In this document: in pieces, positions 27,107-35,723 of the stretch
Layout of the letters: the number at the start of each line of letters is the position of its first letter
Position numbering within the stretch: position 1 is the stretch's first letter
From: Flavobacteriales bacterium
GTDB lineage: Bacteria > Bacteroidota > Bacteroidia > UBA10329
Direction of reading: 5' to 3'
Assembly: GCA_020635535.1 (NCBI GenBank)
Contig: JACJZP010000014.1
Location: forward strand, 1-64,000
Length of the DNA: 64,000 nt
Translations under genes and position numbers: made by a program
The notes under the pieces: model-generated
The model's input: only the letters and a program-made list of their open reading frames with translations
Told to the model about the DNA's origin: nothing
Database searches by the model: none

Positions 27107-27727
27107 TTACAGTTTCATTATATATGCCAGTTTGAAGAAGCGTCTATCTGGCGCAACTACAGAACCTGGCTCTACATCCACAAAAAATCCGTTAACAGGC
27201 GCAGTACCTGGGTTCTCTGCCGCACTGGCAACAGAAATAATGAACTTATCGGTAAGATCTGGCGTTCCATTGGCACCATTGCAAAGTGCCCAACCTGAAG
27301 GAATGGAAGCAATTGTACCTGACCACATGATGATACCACCCACCGGAACGTTTGAGTTCTGAGCCTGAATGGTTGTGGTAAGCGAATACCAATCTCCAAA
27401 TGGAGCAGTGGCAGGAACCGGGCTGTCATACTTGTAATACCAGAAATTGCCATTCTCCGGATCGTAGGTCAACAGACCATTGGCAATGGTATCATTATAA
27501 GCTGCCTCCATCTGCGAACGCTGCAATTGGTTAAGGTAAGGAATCAACATGCCCTTAGAACGAACACCCAAAATGGGGTTATAAGGGTTTGCAACTTCCA
27601 AGATGGCCGTTGGGTCTGGCGTTGTAGTTCCTATACCTACGTTATTGGTTTGAGCCATTACGTTTACAGACACGAACACGGTCAGCGCAACAGCCACTTT
27701 GGCAGTAATTCTTGATAATCTGTACAT
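27107..27727 (-). CDS. Secreted protein with phage tail-collar-like domain
   Basis: About 206 residues from the ATG at 27727 (an ATG at 27739 is also possible; the longer open frame extends into upstream noncoding DNA). A signal peptide (ITAKVAVALTVFVSVNVMAQ) is followed by NNVGIGTTTPDPTAILEV, a start seen on many Bacteroidota surface proteins and trimeric fibre-like proteins. The middle contains PVGGIIMWSGTIASIPSGW and ALCNGANGTPDLTDKFI, the conserved core of the phage tail-collar/microcystin-dependent domain. No phage genes surround it. The function is unknown; a surface or adhesin-like role is inference. Confidence 0.75.
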   Translation of the reverse strand: MYRLSRITAKVAVALTVFVSVNVMAQTNNVGIGTTTPDPTAILEVANPYNPILGVRSKGMLIPYLNQLQRSQMEAAYNDTIANGLLTYDPENGNFWYYKYDSPVPATAPFGDWYSLTTTIQAQNSNVPVGGIIMWSGTIASIPSGWALCNGANGTPDLTDKFIISVASAAENPGTAPVNGFFVDVEPGSVVAPDRRFFKLAYIMKL

Positions 27728-27852
27728 GGTTAATTGCATGGTCAGGAAGCGTTTATTAAGCCAGATGATCCATTGTTTTTTAGGACGGCTAAAGATAGTT
27801 TTCTTTTTGTAACGACCACAGACGAACCGGCCATTGCGATAGATGCAATTCC

Positions 27853-27860
27853 TACTTTTG
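27853..27860 (+). promoter_or_regulatory. Candidate -7 box (TACTTTTG) of the GNAT-lysC operon
   Basis: Exact TANNTTTG ending 7 nt before the ATG of the GNAT gene, so transcription is predicted to start at or next to the start codon. Confidence 0.5.
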
Positions 27861-27867
27861 CCGACCG

Positions 27868-28353
27868 ATGGAAAAAGTGCTCGCAACCATTCGTTCTGGC
27901 CGTAAAGATGACCTTCCGCAAGTTCTTGAGTTGATCAAAGAATTGGCACTCTACGAAAAGGCACCTGAACAGGTAACACTCACCCTGAAGGAATTGGAAG
28001 AAGATGGTTTCGGCCCCGATCCCATTTACGGGCTTTTTGTGGCCGAACTATCAGGCCGTATTGTTGGTATTTCCCTGTATTACGAGAAATACTCTACTTG
28101 GCAAGGCCGATGCATCTTTCTGGAAGACATTATTGTAACCGAAAGTGAACGAGGTAATGGGCTGGGCCACCGCTTGTTCCAAGCCGTGATCTCGGTTGCA
28201 AAGCAACGCAACGCAGCGCGTATGGAATGGCAGGTACTGGACTGGAACGGACCCGCCATCAACTTTTACAAAAAGTACAATGCCAACTTGGACGGGGAGT
28301 GGCTGAACGGCAAACTGACCCGCCAGCAGATACAAGATTTCAAAACACTATGA
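27868..28353 (+). CDS. GNAT-family N-acetyltransferase (SSAT-like)
   Basis: A 161-residue acetyltransferase. The acetyl-CoA loop is ESERGNGLGHRLFQ (about residues 91-104), preceded by IFLEDIIVT and followed by WQVLDWNGPAINFYKKYNA, the pattern of the spermidine/spermine and thialysine acetyltransferase branch. The acceptor is probably a small amine, but this is inference. Its TGA overlaps the ATG of lysC (ATGA), so the two are coupled. Confidence 0.88.
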   Translation: MEKVLATIRSGRKDDLPQVLELIKELALYEKAPEQVTLTLKELEEDGFGPDPIYGLFVAELSGRIVGISLYYEKYSTWQGRCIFLEDIIVTESERGNGLGHRLFQAVISVAKQRNAARMEWQVLDWNGPAINFYKKYNANLDGEWLNGKLTRQQIQDFKTL

Positions 28354-29606
28354 AGGTTTTCAAATTCGGTGGTGCATCGGTTAAGGATGCTCCGAGCGTT
28401 CGGAACGTGCTCAACATTATCTCAAAGTACAACAGCCAGCCTTTGGTTGTTGTGGTTTCTGCCATGGGTAAGACCACCAATAAATTTGAGGCATTGGTGA
28501 ATGCCCATTTTCAGAAACAGCCAACTGAAGCAATTCTCGAAGACCTTCGTTCCTGCCATGGCGAAATCGTCAAAGAACTTTTTGGTGATGACGCGCAGCC
28601 CGTGCTGGAAGAAATAGACAACACGTTGGTTGAGGTGGAATGGGCACTGGACGATCCAGATGGATTGGACCGTCATTTCCAGTACGACCAGATCGTGTCT
28701 ATTGGTGAGATGCTTTCCACCAAGATCATTTCGGCCTACTTGAAGCATCAGGGATTGGAGAACGAATGGGTGGATGCCCGCGACCTTATTCGCACCGACA
28801 ACAACTATCAGGATGCAAAAATTGAGTGGGACACCACCAAGGAAATGACCAATAGACGCATTTCAGAGGCGCTCGAAAAGTCAAACGTGGTTATTACCCA
28901 AGGATTTATTGGCGGTACCAGCGAGAACTTTACCACCACACTTGGCCGTGAGGGTTCTGACTTCACAGCAGCGATCTTGGCCTATTGCTTGGGTGCCGAA
29001 GACGTGACCATTTGGAAGGATGTTCCCGGTGTGCTCAATGCCGACCCTAAGTTCTTCAAAGACACAGTGCTGATACCCGAAATGTCTTACTTCGATGCCA
29101 TGGAACTGGCCTATTTCGGCACGAGTGTCATCCACCCCAAAACCATCAAACCGCTACAGAATGCCAATATTCCGCTCTATGTTCGGTCGTTTGTAAACCA
29201 TGATGCTGCGGGTACGGTGGTCTCCAACCGCAGCGACCTGAAAATTGTTCCATCATTCATTGTCAAGCCAAATCAGGTATTGGTTTCCATTACCCCGAAG
29301 GATTATTCTTTCGTAACGGAAACGCACTTCACCAACATTTACACGGTGCTGAGTGCAATTAGAATGAAGGCGAATTGTGCCCAGAATTCTGCCGTCAACT
29401 TTTCATTCAGCACAGATAACAATCCAGAAAAACTGAAAGAGTTGGAAAGGCGCCTACAGGATGAATACTACTTGGCGTTTGTTGAGGGTGCCGAGTTGGT
29501 GACCATCCGATACTATGACGAGAAGACGATTGCGCTTACCACCCAAGGCAAGAATGTGCTGTTAGATCACCGTACGCCTACCTCCGCACAGTTGGTGGTG
29601 AAATGA
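28350..29606 (+). CDS. lysC: Aspartate kinase (monofunctional)
   Basis: A 418-residue kinase that makes aspartyl-4-phosphate, first step to lysine, threonine and methionine. The start is the ATG at 28350 (MKVFKFGGASVKDAPSVRN), overlapping the GNAT stop; a longer open frame begins inside the GNAT gene and is not real. Motifs are KFGGASVK, the aspartate-binding IVSIGEMLSTKIIS, and GFIGGTSENFTTTLGREGSDF. The C-terminal part holds ACT-like regulatory domains and no homoserine dehydrogenase domain is fused. It converges on the next gene with no spacer between the two stop codons. Confidence 0.95.
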   Translation: MKVFKFGGASVKDAPSVRNVLNIISKYNSQPLVVVVSAMGKTTNKFEALVNAHFQKQPTEAILEDLRSCHGEIVKELFGDDAQPVLEEIDNTLVEVEWALDDPDGLDRHFQYDQIVSIGEMLSTKIISAYLKHQGLENEWVDARDLIRTDNNYQDAKIEWDTTKEMTNRRISEALEKSNVVITQGFIGGTSENFTTTLGREGSDFTAAILAYCLGAEDVTIWKDVPGVLNADPKFFKDTVLIPEMSYFDAMELAYFGTSVIHPKTIKPLQNANIPLYVRSFVNHDAAGTVVSNRSDLKIVPSFIVKPNQVLVSITPKDYSFVTETHFTNIYTVLSAIRMKANCAQNSAVNFSFSTDNNPEKLKELERRLQDEYYLAFVEGAELVTIRYYDEKTIALTTQGKNVLLDHRTPTSAQLVVK

Positions 29607-30554
29607 TCAATGAACCTTAGAGAATTCCGTCTGAATTTTCTCTGCCAACACGTGCGATATTTTAGCATTGCTTTCGCGGGTCCAGCCGGCCACGTGAGGG
29701 GTGAGTATAACCTTGTCTGAATCGAGCAGATACTGAAGAGATGCTGGAATCTCCTCATTCTCGATCTGCTCAAAGTTGAACTTCTCAAACTCCAACACGT
29801 CCAAACACGCACCCAGCACCTTACCACTTTCTATGGCGCGAACTAAAGCTTCTGTATCTACCACAGGTCCGCGTGAAGTATTGATGAGGTAAATGGGGTT
29901 CTTCAGTTTTTCAAAGAATGCATCGTTCACCATGTGGTGAGTTTCTTCGGTGAGGGGCACATGCAGAGAGACAACTTCTGCTTCGTACAGAATACTTTCC
30001 AAGTTGGTTTCGAGAACAAGATCGCCCGAGAAATCCTTCTTGAACTTATCGTACGCATAAACCAGTACCCCGAAACCTGCCAACCGCTTGGCAAATGCCT
30101 GCCCTGTATTGCCGTATCCAATAATGCCAACGGTTCTACCAAGCAGTTCTACACCACGATTCTCTTCGCGTCTCCAAAGACCTTTACGAACCTCAACATC
30201 GGCCGTGTTGATGTGGTTGAACAGCGTTAAGAGCATACCCATTGCATGTTCGGCCACCGCTTCGCGATTGCCTTCTGGCGCATTGAAACAGCGGATGCCA
30301 AGCATTTTGGCGTGATCAACATCTATGTTCTCCATTCCCGCACCTGCCCGTGCAATAAACCGAAGTTTCGTGGCCTTATCAAGCAGCTCTTTGTCCAGTT
30401 TTATCCTGCTTCTAATCACGATGCCCTCATAATTGGAAATACTTTCCAGCACTTCGTCTCGGGTAAGTTTTGAACCGTCTTCGCATTGGAAATCCATCCG
30501 TGAAAGGTGGGAGGCCAAATGGTCGTGAACAGTGTCAAGAAAAAGGATGCGCAT
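29607..30554 (-). CDS. D-2-hydroxyacid dehydrogenase (phosphoglycerate dehydrogenase-like)
   Basis: A 315-residue NAD-dependent dehydrogenase. The Rossmann motif is LLGRTVGIIGYGNTGQAFAK, followed by EVVSLHVPLTEETHHMV, the Arg-bearing LINTSRGPVVDTEALV and the catalytic His in LTPHVAGWT. It resembles 3-phosphoglycerate dehydrogenase (serine synthesis) but lacks the C-terminal ACT domain, so glycerate or other hydroxyacid dehydrogenase activity is possible. It is 32 bp downstream of mgtE on the same strand. Confidence 0.88.
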   Translation of the reverse strand: MRILFLDTVHDHLASHLSRMDFQCEDGSKLTRDEVLESISNYEGIVIRSRIKLDKELLDKATKLRFIARAGAGMENIDVDHAKMLGIRCFNAPEGNREAVAEHAMGMLLTLFNHINTADVEVRKGLWRREENRGVELLGRTVGIIGYGNTGQAFAKRLAGFGVLVYAYDKFKKDFSGDLVLETNLESILYEAEVVSLHVPLTEETHHMVNDAFFEKLKNPIYLINTSRGPVVDTEALVRAIESGKVLGACLDVLEFEKFNFEQIENEEIPASLQYLLDSDKVILTPHVAGWTRESNAKISHVLAEKIQTEFSKVH

Positions 30555-30585
30555 CGGGGCCGAAAATTAGAACAAACAGCGCATA

Positions 30586-31944
30586 TCAGAAAGCCAATCC
30601 GTACATCAACCTACCGATCATGAAATAGAAGAAAAGCCCAATGATGTCATTGCTTGTAGTAATGAAAGGCCCAGTGGCCAAGGCTGGGTCGATTTTCATG
30701 CGGTGAAGCGTTAACGGCATGAACGTTCCGAAAGCTGCAGCAAATAGAATTACAGCCAAGAGCGATGCGCCAATTGTAAGGCTCAAAGCCACCGGATAAC
30801 TGAACACATAGCTATACGCGATCAACACTATGGAACAGGCTAAACCATTCAAGAGCCCAACCATCAGTTCTTTCAGTATCCGCTTGAGCATTCCATCTTT
30901 ACTCAACGTGTTATTGGCCAAACCCTGTACAATGAGTGCCGATGATTGGATACCAACATTACCACCCATGGCAACCACCAAGGGAATGAAAAATGCCATT
31001 TGTGGGCTAAGCTTCAATTCGTCTTCATAATTGGCAATAACCATGGCGCCCACAATTCCGCCCATCATGGCAATGAGCAACCACGGCAATCGCGCCCGAC
31101 TCATGACCCATACACTGTCTGTGGTCTCAATGTCCTCAGAAATACCTGACATCATCTGGTAATCCTTTGACGTCTCTTCACGCACCACGTCCATAACGTC
31201 ATCCACCGTGATCCGTCCAACCAACCGACCGAATTCATCAACCACCGGAAGCACAACCATGTCATACTTCTCAAAAACCTGAATGATCTCTTCGGCCATG
31301 GCATCGGTCTTTACCGAAATGGCGCCTTCTTCAAATATGTCTTTAATAATGGTGCGCTCTGAATTGAGCAGCATCCTTTTCAGAGAAACTATTCCCAATA
31401 GAACACCTTCATCATTCACCACATATACGGTGAAGACCTTATCCACATCCTCTGCCTGTTTGCGCATTTCGCGCACGCAGCGCAGAATGGTCCAGTCTTG
31501 ATTTACCTTGATAAGCTCTTTGGCCATGAGACCACCGGCCGAGTTCTCATCATAGGCCAGAAGATCGGCAATGTTCTCGCTGTGCTCCTCATCCTCAACC
31601 TTTTCCAGTACCTCTTCCTGTCGTTCCTCAGGAAGTTCTTGAATGATATCAGCAGCATCATCGGTATTGAGCTCATCTACAAAATCCGCAATCTCATCAT
31701 CCGATAAGGAAGCGAGAAACTTCTCACGCACGTCTTCATCCAGTTCCATAAGAACTTCAGAACCGACCTCGTTCTCCAACAAACGGAAAATGAACTGCGC
31801 CTCTTCGAGGTTAACCTCGTCAAGAATTTCGGCTATGTCTGGTGGATATAACGCCCTAATATTGGCAGCGACCGTGTCTTTGTCACCGCGTGCAATATCC
31901 TCTTTGAGAATGCTGAGGAATTCGTTCGAGAGTTCGAACTGCAT
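30586..31944 (-). CDS. mgtE: Magnesium transporter MgtE
   Basis: A 452-residue Mg2+ channel of the inner membrane. The cytoplasmic MgtE_N superhelix (about 20-130, acidic: DEDVREKFLASLSDDEIADF) is followed by two CBS domains (LIKVNQDWTILRCVREMRK, VYVVNDEGVLLGIVSLKRML, VVDEFGRLVGRITVDDVMDV) that sense Mg2+, then five membrane helices with VVAMGGNVGIQSSALIVQGL and GPFITTSNDIIGLFFYF. All match the family. It is downstream of rsmA on the same strand. Confidence 0.97.
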   Translation of the reverse strand: MQFELSNEFLSILKEDIARGDKDTVAANIRALYPPDIAEILDEVNLEEAQFIFRLLENEVGSEVLMELDEDVREKFLASLSDDEIADFVDELNTDDAADIIQELPEERQEEVLEKVEDEEHSENIADLLAYDENSAGGLMAKELIKVNQDWTILRCVREMRKQAEDVDKVFTVYVVNDEGVLLGIVSLKRMLLNSERTIIKDIFEEGAISVKTDAMAEEIIQVFEKYDMVVLPVVDEFGRLVGRITVDDVMDVVREETSKDYQMMSGISEDIETTDSVWVMSRARLPWLLIAMMGGIVGAMVIANYEDELKLSPQMAFFIPLVVAMGGNVGIQSSALIVQGLANNTLSKDGMLKRILKELMVGLLNGLACSIVLIAYSYVFSYPVALSLTIGASLLAVILFAAAFGTFMPLTLHRMKIDPALATGPFITTSNDIIGLFFYFMIGRLMYGLAF

Positions 31945-31983
31945 GGTTCAAGGGCGTAGGTATTCGTTCAACTTGGCCCGCTG

Positions 31984-32745
31984 TCACTTGGTCAAACACT
32001 TCGTGATGTGAACAAAATCCTCAACAGCCAACCTTTCGGCCCTCAGTGTCAGAAGATGCTCATCTGGAGCGGTGGCAAAAGTAAAGGTTTTGAGTGCATT
32101 CCTCAAGGTCTTACGTCTTTGGTTGAAGGCGGCTTTAACCACTTGGATGAATTTTACCTCATCGCAGCCGAGTGCTTCAACATCATTCCGTCTCAGCCTG
32201 ATAACAGCGGAATCTACCTTGGGTGGCGGAAAGAAAACCCCGGGTGGTACCTTGAAAAGATAATCGATATCGTAGTAAGCTTGAAGAAGTACACTCAGTA
32301 TTCCGTAGGTCTTTGAACCTGGTTTTGCAGCAATACGATCGGCAACCTCTTTCTGAATCATCCCGATACATTCAGGCACGCTATTTCGGTTTTCAAGCAC
32401 CTTGAAGAATATCTGTGAGGAGATGTTGTATGGGAAGTTGCCTATGATGCAAAGTGGCGCCTCGGTTATCTGTTTAAGGTCGAGTTTCAGAAAGTCGCCT
32501 TCAATAAGATTGTCTGAAAGCTGAATGAAATGCTGTTTTAGGTAAACCACCGATTCTGTGTCCATCTCAACCGCATGAATCTCATATTCCTTTTGCAATA
32601 GAAATTGCGTGAGAACGCCTGTTCCTGGTCCAACCTCCAATGCGGTCTTGTATCCGCCATGCCCCGTCATGGCATCGGCAATTTTGGAGGCGATGTTCTG
32701 GTCTTTCAGAAAATGCTGACCGAGATGTTTCTTCGGGCGTACCAC
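31984..32745 (-). CDS. rsmA: 16S rRNA dimethyladenosine transferase RsmA (KsgA)
   Basis: A 253-residue enzyme that dimethylates A1518 and A1519 of 16S rRNA. Motifs: N-terminal KKHLGQHFLKDQNIA, SAM-binding ALEVGPGTGVLTQFLL, catalytic IGNFPYNISSQIFFKVLE, and C-terminal FNQRRKTLRNAL. The start is a GTG at 32745 that overlaps the stop of the DUF4286 gene (TAGTG). Confidence 0.97.
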   Translation of the reverse strand: MVRPKKHLGQHFLKDQNIASKIADAMTGHGGYKTALEVGPGTGVLTQFLLQKEYEIHAVEMDTESVVYLKQHFIQLSDNLIEGDFLKLDLKQITEAPLCIIGNFPYNISSQIFFKVLENRNSVPECIGMIQKEVADRIAAKPGSKTYGILSVLLQAYYDIDYLFKVPPGVFFPPPKVDSAVIRLRRNDVEALGCDEVKFIQVVKAAFNQRRKTLRNALKTFTFATAPDEHLLTLRAERLAVEDFVHITKCLTK

Positions 32746-33047
32746 TACTCTACGGTTTCGAGCAATGTTCGGAATGCCACGAATTTTCCTTCGTAGCGTC
32801 TGTTGTGATCCGACTGAAGGCGTGCTGCATGCTCGCGCTGATAATCTTCCAGATCGGCCATATTCTTACACAGATATTGAATGGAGTAAGTAATTCCGCC
32901 TTGATCTTCGACCAAGACCCTTGCGAACCGATTTTCCAAGAAAAACCCGGTTGCCATCACATCGGGAATATGCACATCCCGCATCCATTTCACCCAATCG
33001 TCATGGACGTTCTCATCAATATTGACCGTTACGTTATAAATGATCAT
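32745..33047 (-). CDS. DUF4286 family protein
   Basis: A 100-residue protein starting MIIYNVTVNIDENVHDDWVKW, with IPDVMATGFFLENRFARVL and YSIQYLCKNMADLEDYQRE. This is the DUF4286 pattern, an alpha-beta-barrel (ferredoxin-like dimeric) type of fold, of unknown function and typically found upstream of rsmA in Bacteroidota. The stop overlaps the rsmA start, implying coupled expression. Confidence 0.88.
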   Translation of the reverse strand: MIIYNVTVNIDENVHDDWVKWMRDVHIPDVMATGFFLENRFARVLVEDQGGITYSIQYLCKNMADLEDYQREHAARLQSDHNRRYEGKFVAFRTLLETVE

Positions 33048-33096
33048 CCGCTCTTCTTAGTCCTGCCAAGGTAGTAGTAAAGAGCAATTCAACCCA

Positions 33097-33104
33097 TACA
33101 TTTG
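33097..33104 (+). promoter_or_regulatory. Candidate -7 box of kdsB (TACATTTG)
   Basis: Exact TANNTTTG ending 7 nt before the kdsB ATG, again predicting a leaderless transcript. No convincing -33 element is seen. Confidence 0.5.
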
Positions 33105-33111
33105 TTTACTG

Positions 33112-33852
33112 ATGAACATTGTAGGAATTATACCTGCGCGGTACGCAAGTACACGGTTTCCCGCCAAGCCACTCGTTGGCATTGCAGGAAAAAGCATGAT
33201 TCAGCGGGTTTACGAACAAGCTTCGAAAGCCACCAAGCTGAACCGTGTAATTGTGGCCACTGACGACCAACGCATTTTTGACCACGTGAAAGAATTCCGT
33301 GGTGAAGTGATGTTGACCTCAGAAGAGCATCAGACAGGTACCGACCGCTGCGCGGAAATCCTCTCCAAGCTTGCGGATGTTGATGTGGTCATCAACATTC
33401 AGGGGGATGAGCCGTTCATTGAACCTGAACAGATCGATCAGGTTGCAGCGTTATTCCTGCATGGCGAAACACAGATCGGGTCATTGGTCAAGAGAATAGA
33501 AAATGGTCAGGATCTATGGAGTAGTTCTGTGGTTAAAGCCGTGAAGTCTGAAACTGGAAAAGCCCTTTATTTCAGTAGGGCTGCAATCCCATTTCAAAAA
33601 GGCGTGGAACAGAATGATTGGCTCAATCAAGCAACGTATTTCAAGCATATTGGCATTTACGGCTATCGGGCTGAAGTGCTGAAATCCATCTCCAAACTGT
33701 CTCAAACAACTCTCGAAAAGAGCGAAAGTCTGGAACAACTCCGATGGTTGGAAAACGGATATGAGATTCAACTGGCTGAAACTGAATACGAAAGCCATTC
33801 GATAGATACCCCCGAAGATCTGGACCGAATTCTTGCCTTGGGCAACCTATAA
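33112..33852 (+). CDS. kdsB: 3-deoxy-manno-octulosonate cytidylyltransferase
   Basis: A 246-residue enzyme activating Kdo with CTP for lipid A-core synthesis. The nucleotide-binding start IIPARYASTRFPAKPLVGIA and the motifs NRVIVATDDQRIFDHV, HQTGTDRCAEI and DVVINIQGDEPFIEPEQI are diagnostic. Its presence shows a Kdo-containing LPS. The HU/SPOR gene follows 29 bp later. Confidence 0.97.
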   Translation: MNIVGIIPARYASTRFPAKPLVGIAGKSMIQRVYEQASKATKLNRVIVATDDQRIFDHVKEFRGEVMLTSEEHQTGTDRCAEILSKLADVDVVINIQGDEPFIEPEQIDQVAALFLHGETQIGSLVKRIENGQDLWSSSVVKAVKSETGKALYFSRAAIPFQKGVEQNDWLNQATYFKHIGIYGYRAEVLKSISKLSQTTLEKSESLEQLRWLENGYEIQLAETEYESHSIDTPEDLDRILALGNL

Positions 33853-33861
33853 TTTGGCTTA

Positions 33862-33879
33862 CTTTGTAGCGTTACAAAG
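33862..33879 (+). promoter_or_regulatory. Hairpin directly upstream of the HU/SPOR start codon
   Basis: Perfect inverted repeat CTTTGTAGCGTTACAAAG (7-bp stem, 4-nt loop), extended by GGCTT/AAGCC-like flanks, ending 2 nt before the ATG. It has no T run, so it is not a terminator; it could affect initiation or be an operator. Confidence 0.4.
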
Positions 33880-33881
33880 CC

Positions 33882-34955
33882 ATGCTTTCAAACCAACTCG
33901 GACATATCATTTGCCAACAACTGCGCGAGCAGCCTTTGGTTGTGCTGCCTGGTTTCGGTGGTTTTGTGAAAGATGCATTCGGGGCGGAGTTGGATGAACT
34001 GAGAAATCGGATTCATCCACCAAAGAATTCCGTGATCTTCAATTCAAAACTGGCACATAATGATGGCCTTCTTTTAGCTGCCATTGCATCCGAATTGGAG
34101 ATGACCTACTCAGATGCCGACAAGTGGCTGACCGATGCCATCTCAGAAATCAGGTTCAGTTTGAACAATGGAGAAATGGTTTCCTTGGATGGTTTGGGCC
34201 AATTGAAGAAATCTATTGAAGGAAGCATTGAATTTACTGCGCTTGAGTTACCGCTGATACAGGATGAATTCTTTGGATTGAAACCTGTCTCACTCGTCCG
34301 TGTTGAGAAAGACAATGTGGACAAGGTGCGTGAGTTGGTTGCGGCTGATGGGCCTGTGGCAACCAAGGTCAGAACGCTACCGATCAAACGAATTGCCAGT
34401 TATGCTGCGGCTGCCATTGCGGTAGGTTTCCTTATGTGGATGCCGATTCAGAATGGTGCATTGAACAATGGGAAAATGTTGGTTCATCAACTCAATCCGT
34501 TTGCGGTTACAACCGAATCGGCTTATCAATCGCGGCAGTTTGATGAAGCTTGGCTTTCTAAAGGATTTGAAAAGGAAGATGTGTTGGCTGACAAGTTCAA
34601 CCACGAGTATTTGAAGCTGTATCTGGCCAAAAACACGGGTAATGCCATTGTGGTAAAAACCGATGCCGTTCCGTCTGAAGAAGTGAAACTTGAAGTGGAA
34701 GCACCTACGGCCGAAATTGTGAATGAAGCCGCCCCGAGTTTCAAGGTAATAGCGGCAACATTTGTTTCGAAAAGCGATGCCGCTGACTACGTTGCCAAAA
34801 TGATAAAACGCGGGTTTTCTGCTGAATATGCAGGACAAGATTCGCAAGGCCACATGGTTGCATACGGCACTTACAATTCTCTGGAAGACGCCAAGAAAAT
34901 GCTGGCTTCGGTGAGCCTCTCAAACAAGGAAGCTCGTATCGTTTCAGGAAACTGA
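33882..34955 (+). CDS. HU-CCDC81 and SPOR domain protein
   Basis: A 357-residue membrane protein of the HU-CCDC81/SPOR type found in Bacteroidota. The N-terminal half has two HU-like segments (QLREQPLVVLPGFGGFVKD and SLNNGEMVSLDGLGQLKKS), normally DNA-binding folds. A membrane helix follows at about residue 171-188 (IASYAAAAIAVGFLMWMPI), then a linker and a C-terminal SPOR domain (FKVIAATFVSKSDAADYVAK, VAYGTYNSLEDAKKML) that binds denuded peptidoglycan at division sites. The plan suggests a link between DNA and septal wall, but no role has been shown as far as I know. Its last 12 bp overlap hemJ on the other strand. Confidence 0.85.
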   Translation: MLSNQLGHIICQQLREQPLVVLPGFGGFVKDAFGAELDELRNRIHPPKNSVIFNSKLAHNDGLLLAAIASELEMTYSDADKWLTDAISEIRFSLNNGEMVSLDGLGQLKKSIEGSIEFTALELPLIQDEFFGLKPVSLVRVEKDNVDKVRELVAADGPVATKVRTLPIKRIASYAAAAIAVGFLMWMPIQNGALNNGKMLVHQLNPFAVTTESAYQSRQFDEAWLSKGFEKEDVLADKFNHEYLKLYLAKNTGNAIVVKTDAVPSEEVKLEVEAPTAEIVNEAAPSFKVIAATFVSKSDAADYVAKMIKRGFSAEYAGQDSQGHMVAYGTYNSLEDAKKMLASVSLSNKEARIVSGN

Positions 34956-35540
34956 GTTTCCGTCTCCCTTCTCACTTACTTCTTCGTTCTTCTTCCTTGC
35001 ACTACCGTATAACTTGATGGCAAGCATCATCACTATCGAAAGCATAATGAGGCTTCCAAGACCCCATATCCAAGTAACGGAGTTCTTCAGCACCACCACA
35101 AAAACAATGGCAAATAGGAACAGCGTGGCAACCTCATTCCAAATGCGGAGTTTGACAGAACCCCACGTTTCCTCGTCCTTCTGAAACTTGCGGAAGATCT
35201 TATGGCAATAAAGATGATAAAGAAACAGCCCGCCTACCATGGCAAACTTGACATGCATCCACGGCTGTAACCAGAAATTGAATTCGTAAACCAGCCAAAA
35301 CCCGAACACGAAGGTAAGAATGGCCGATGGCCAAGTGATGATGTACCACAAGCGCCATTGCATCAGTTTGTATTGTTTCTCAAGAATGCTTCTTGCTGGT
35401 TCTTCCTTGTTCCGCGCTTCCGCATGGTAAATGAACAGCCGAACGATGTAGAACAGCCCCGCAAACCAAGTGGTTACAAAAATGATGTGCAGCGCCTTTA
35501 TATAAAGGATATTGAACTCGAGGTTTGATAGGAATTCCAT
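34944..35540 (-). CDS. hemJ: Protoporphyrinogen IX oxidase HemJ
   Basis: About 198 residues from the ATG at 35540 (MEFLSNLEFNILYIKALHII); a 13-residue extension from 35579 is open but less likely. It is a four- to five-helix membrane protein with conserved His and Arg in ALHIIFVTTWFAGLFYIVRL and MHVKFAMVGGLFLYHLYCHK, matching HemJ (CopD-like, UPF0093). HemJ oxidises protoporphyrinogen IX to protoporphyrin IX in haem synthesis. The C-terminal tail is charged and variable. Confidence 0.9.
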   Translation of the reverse strand: MEFLSNLEFNILYIKALHIIFVTTWFAGLFYIVRLFIYHAEARNKEEPARSILEKQYKLMQWRLWYIITWPSAILTFVFGFWLVYEFNFWLQPWMHVKFAMVGGLFLYHLYCHKIFRKFQKDEETWGSVKLRIWNEVATLFLFAIVFVVVLKNSVTWIWGLGSLIMLSIVMMLAIKLYGSARKKNEEVSEKGDGNSVS

Positions 35541-35564
35541 GATGATAAAGGTAGGACATAGAAT

Positions 35565-35652
35565 CAGCCACAGATTCAAAGATGAACACAGATTGCTCCG
35601 AAGAAAATTTGAATCCGTGTCGAATCTGAGAAAATCTGTGCATCGGTGGCTT
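35565..35652. repeat. Inverted dispersed repeat (CACAGATT type)
   Basis: An imperfect inverted repeat of about 88 bp: CAGCCACAGATTC at the left and AATCTGTGCATCGGTGGCT at the right, with internal ACACAGATT and AATCCGTGT arms. Such 'atctgtg' repeats are scattered between Bacteroidota genes. It occupies most of the gap between hemJ and the sigma-factor gene. Confidence 0.55.
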
Positions 35653-35723
35653 TAAAATGTAAATCGTTGTAACTATTCCTTTTCGACCTGCATCTTATAC
35701 CCGAATGAACCAAAAACGCGAAC

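Noticed and set aside
27107..27727. Prophage remnant suggested by the tail-collar domain
   Set aside because: No integrase, capsid, lysis or other phage genes nearby; flanking genes are housekeeping and the protein has a signal peptide.
28227..28349. Extended N-terminus of aspartate kinase
   Set aside because: The extension lies inside the GNAT gene in another frame; MKVFKFGGASV at 28350 is the normal kinase start and overlaps the GNAT stop as ATGA.
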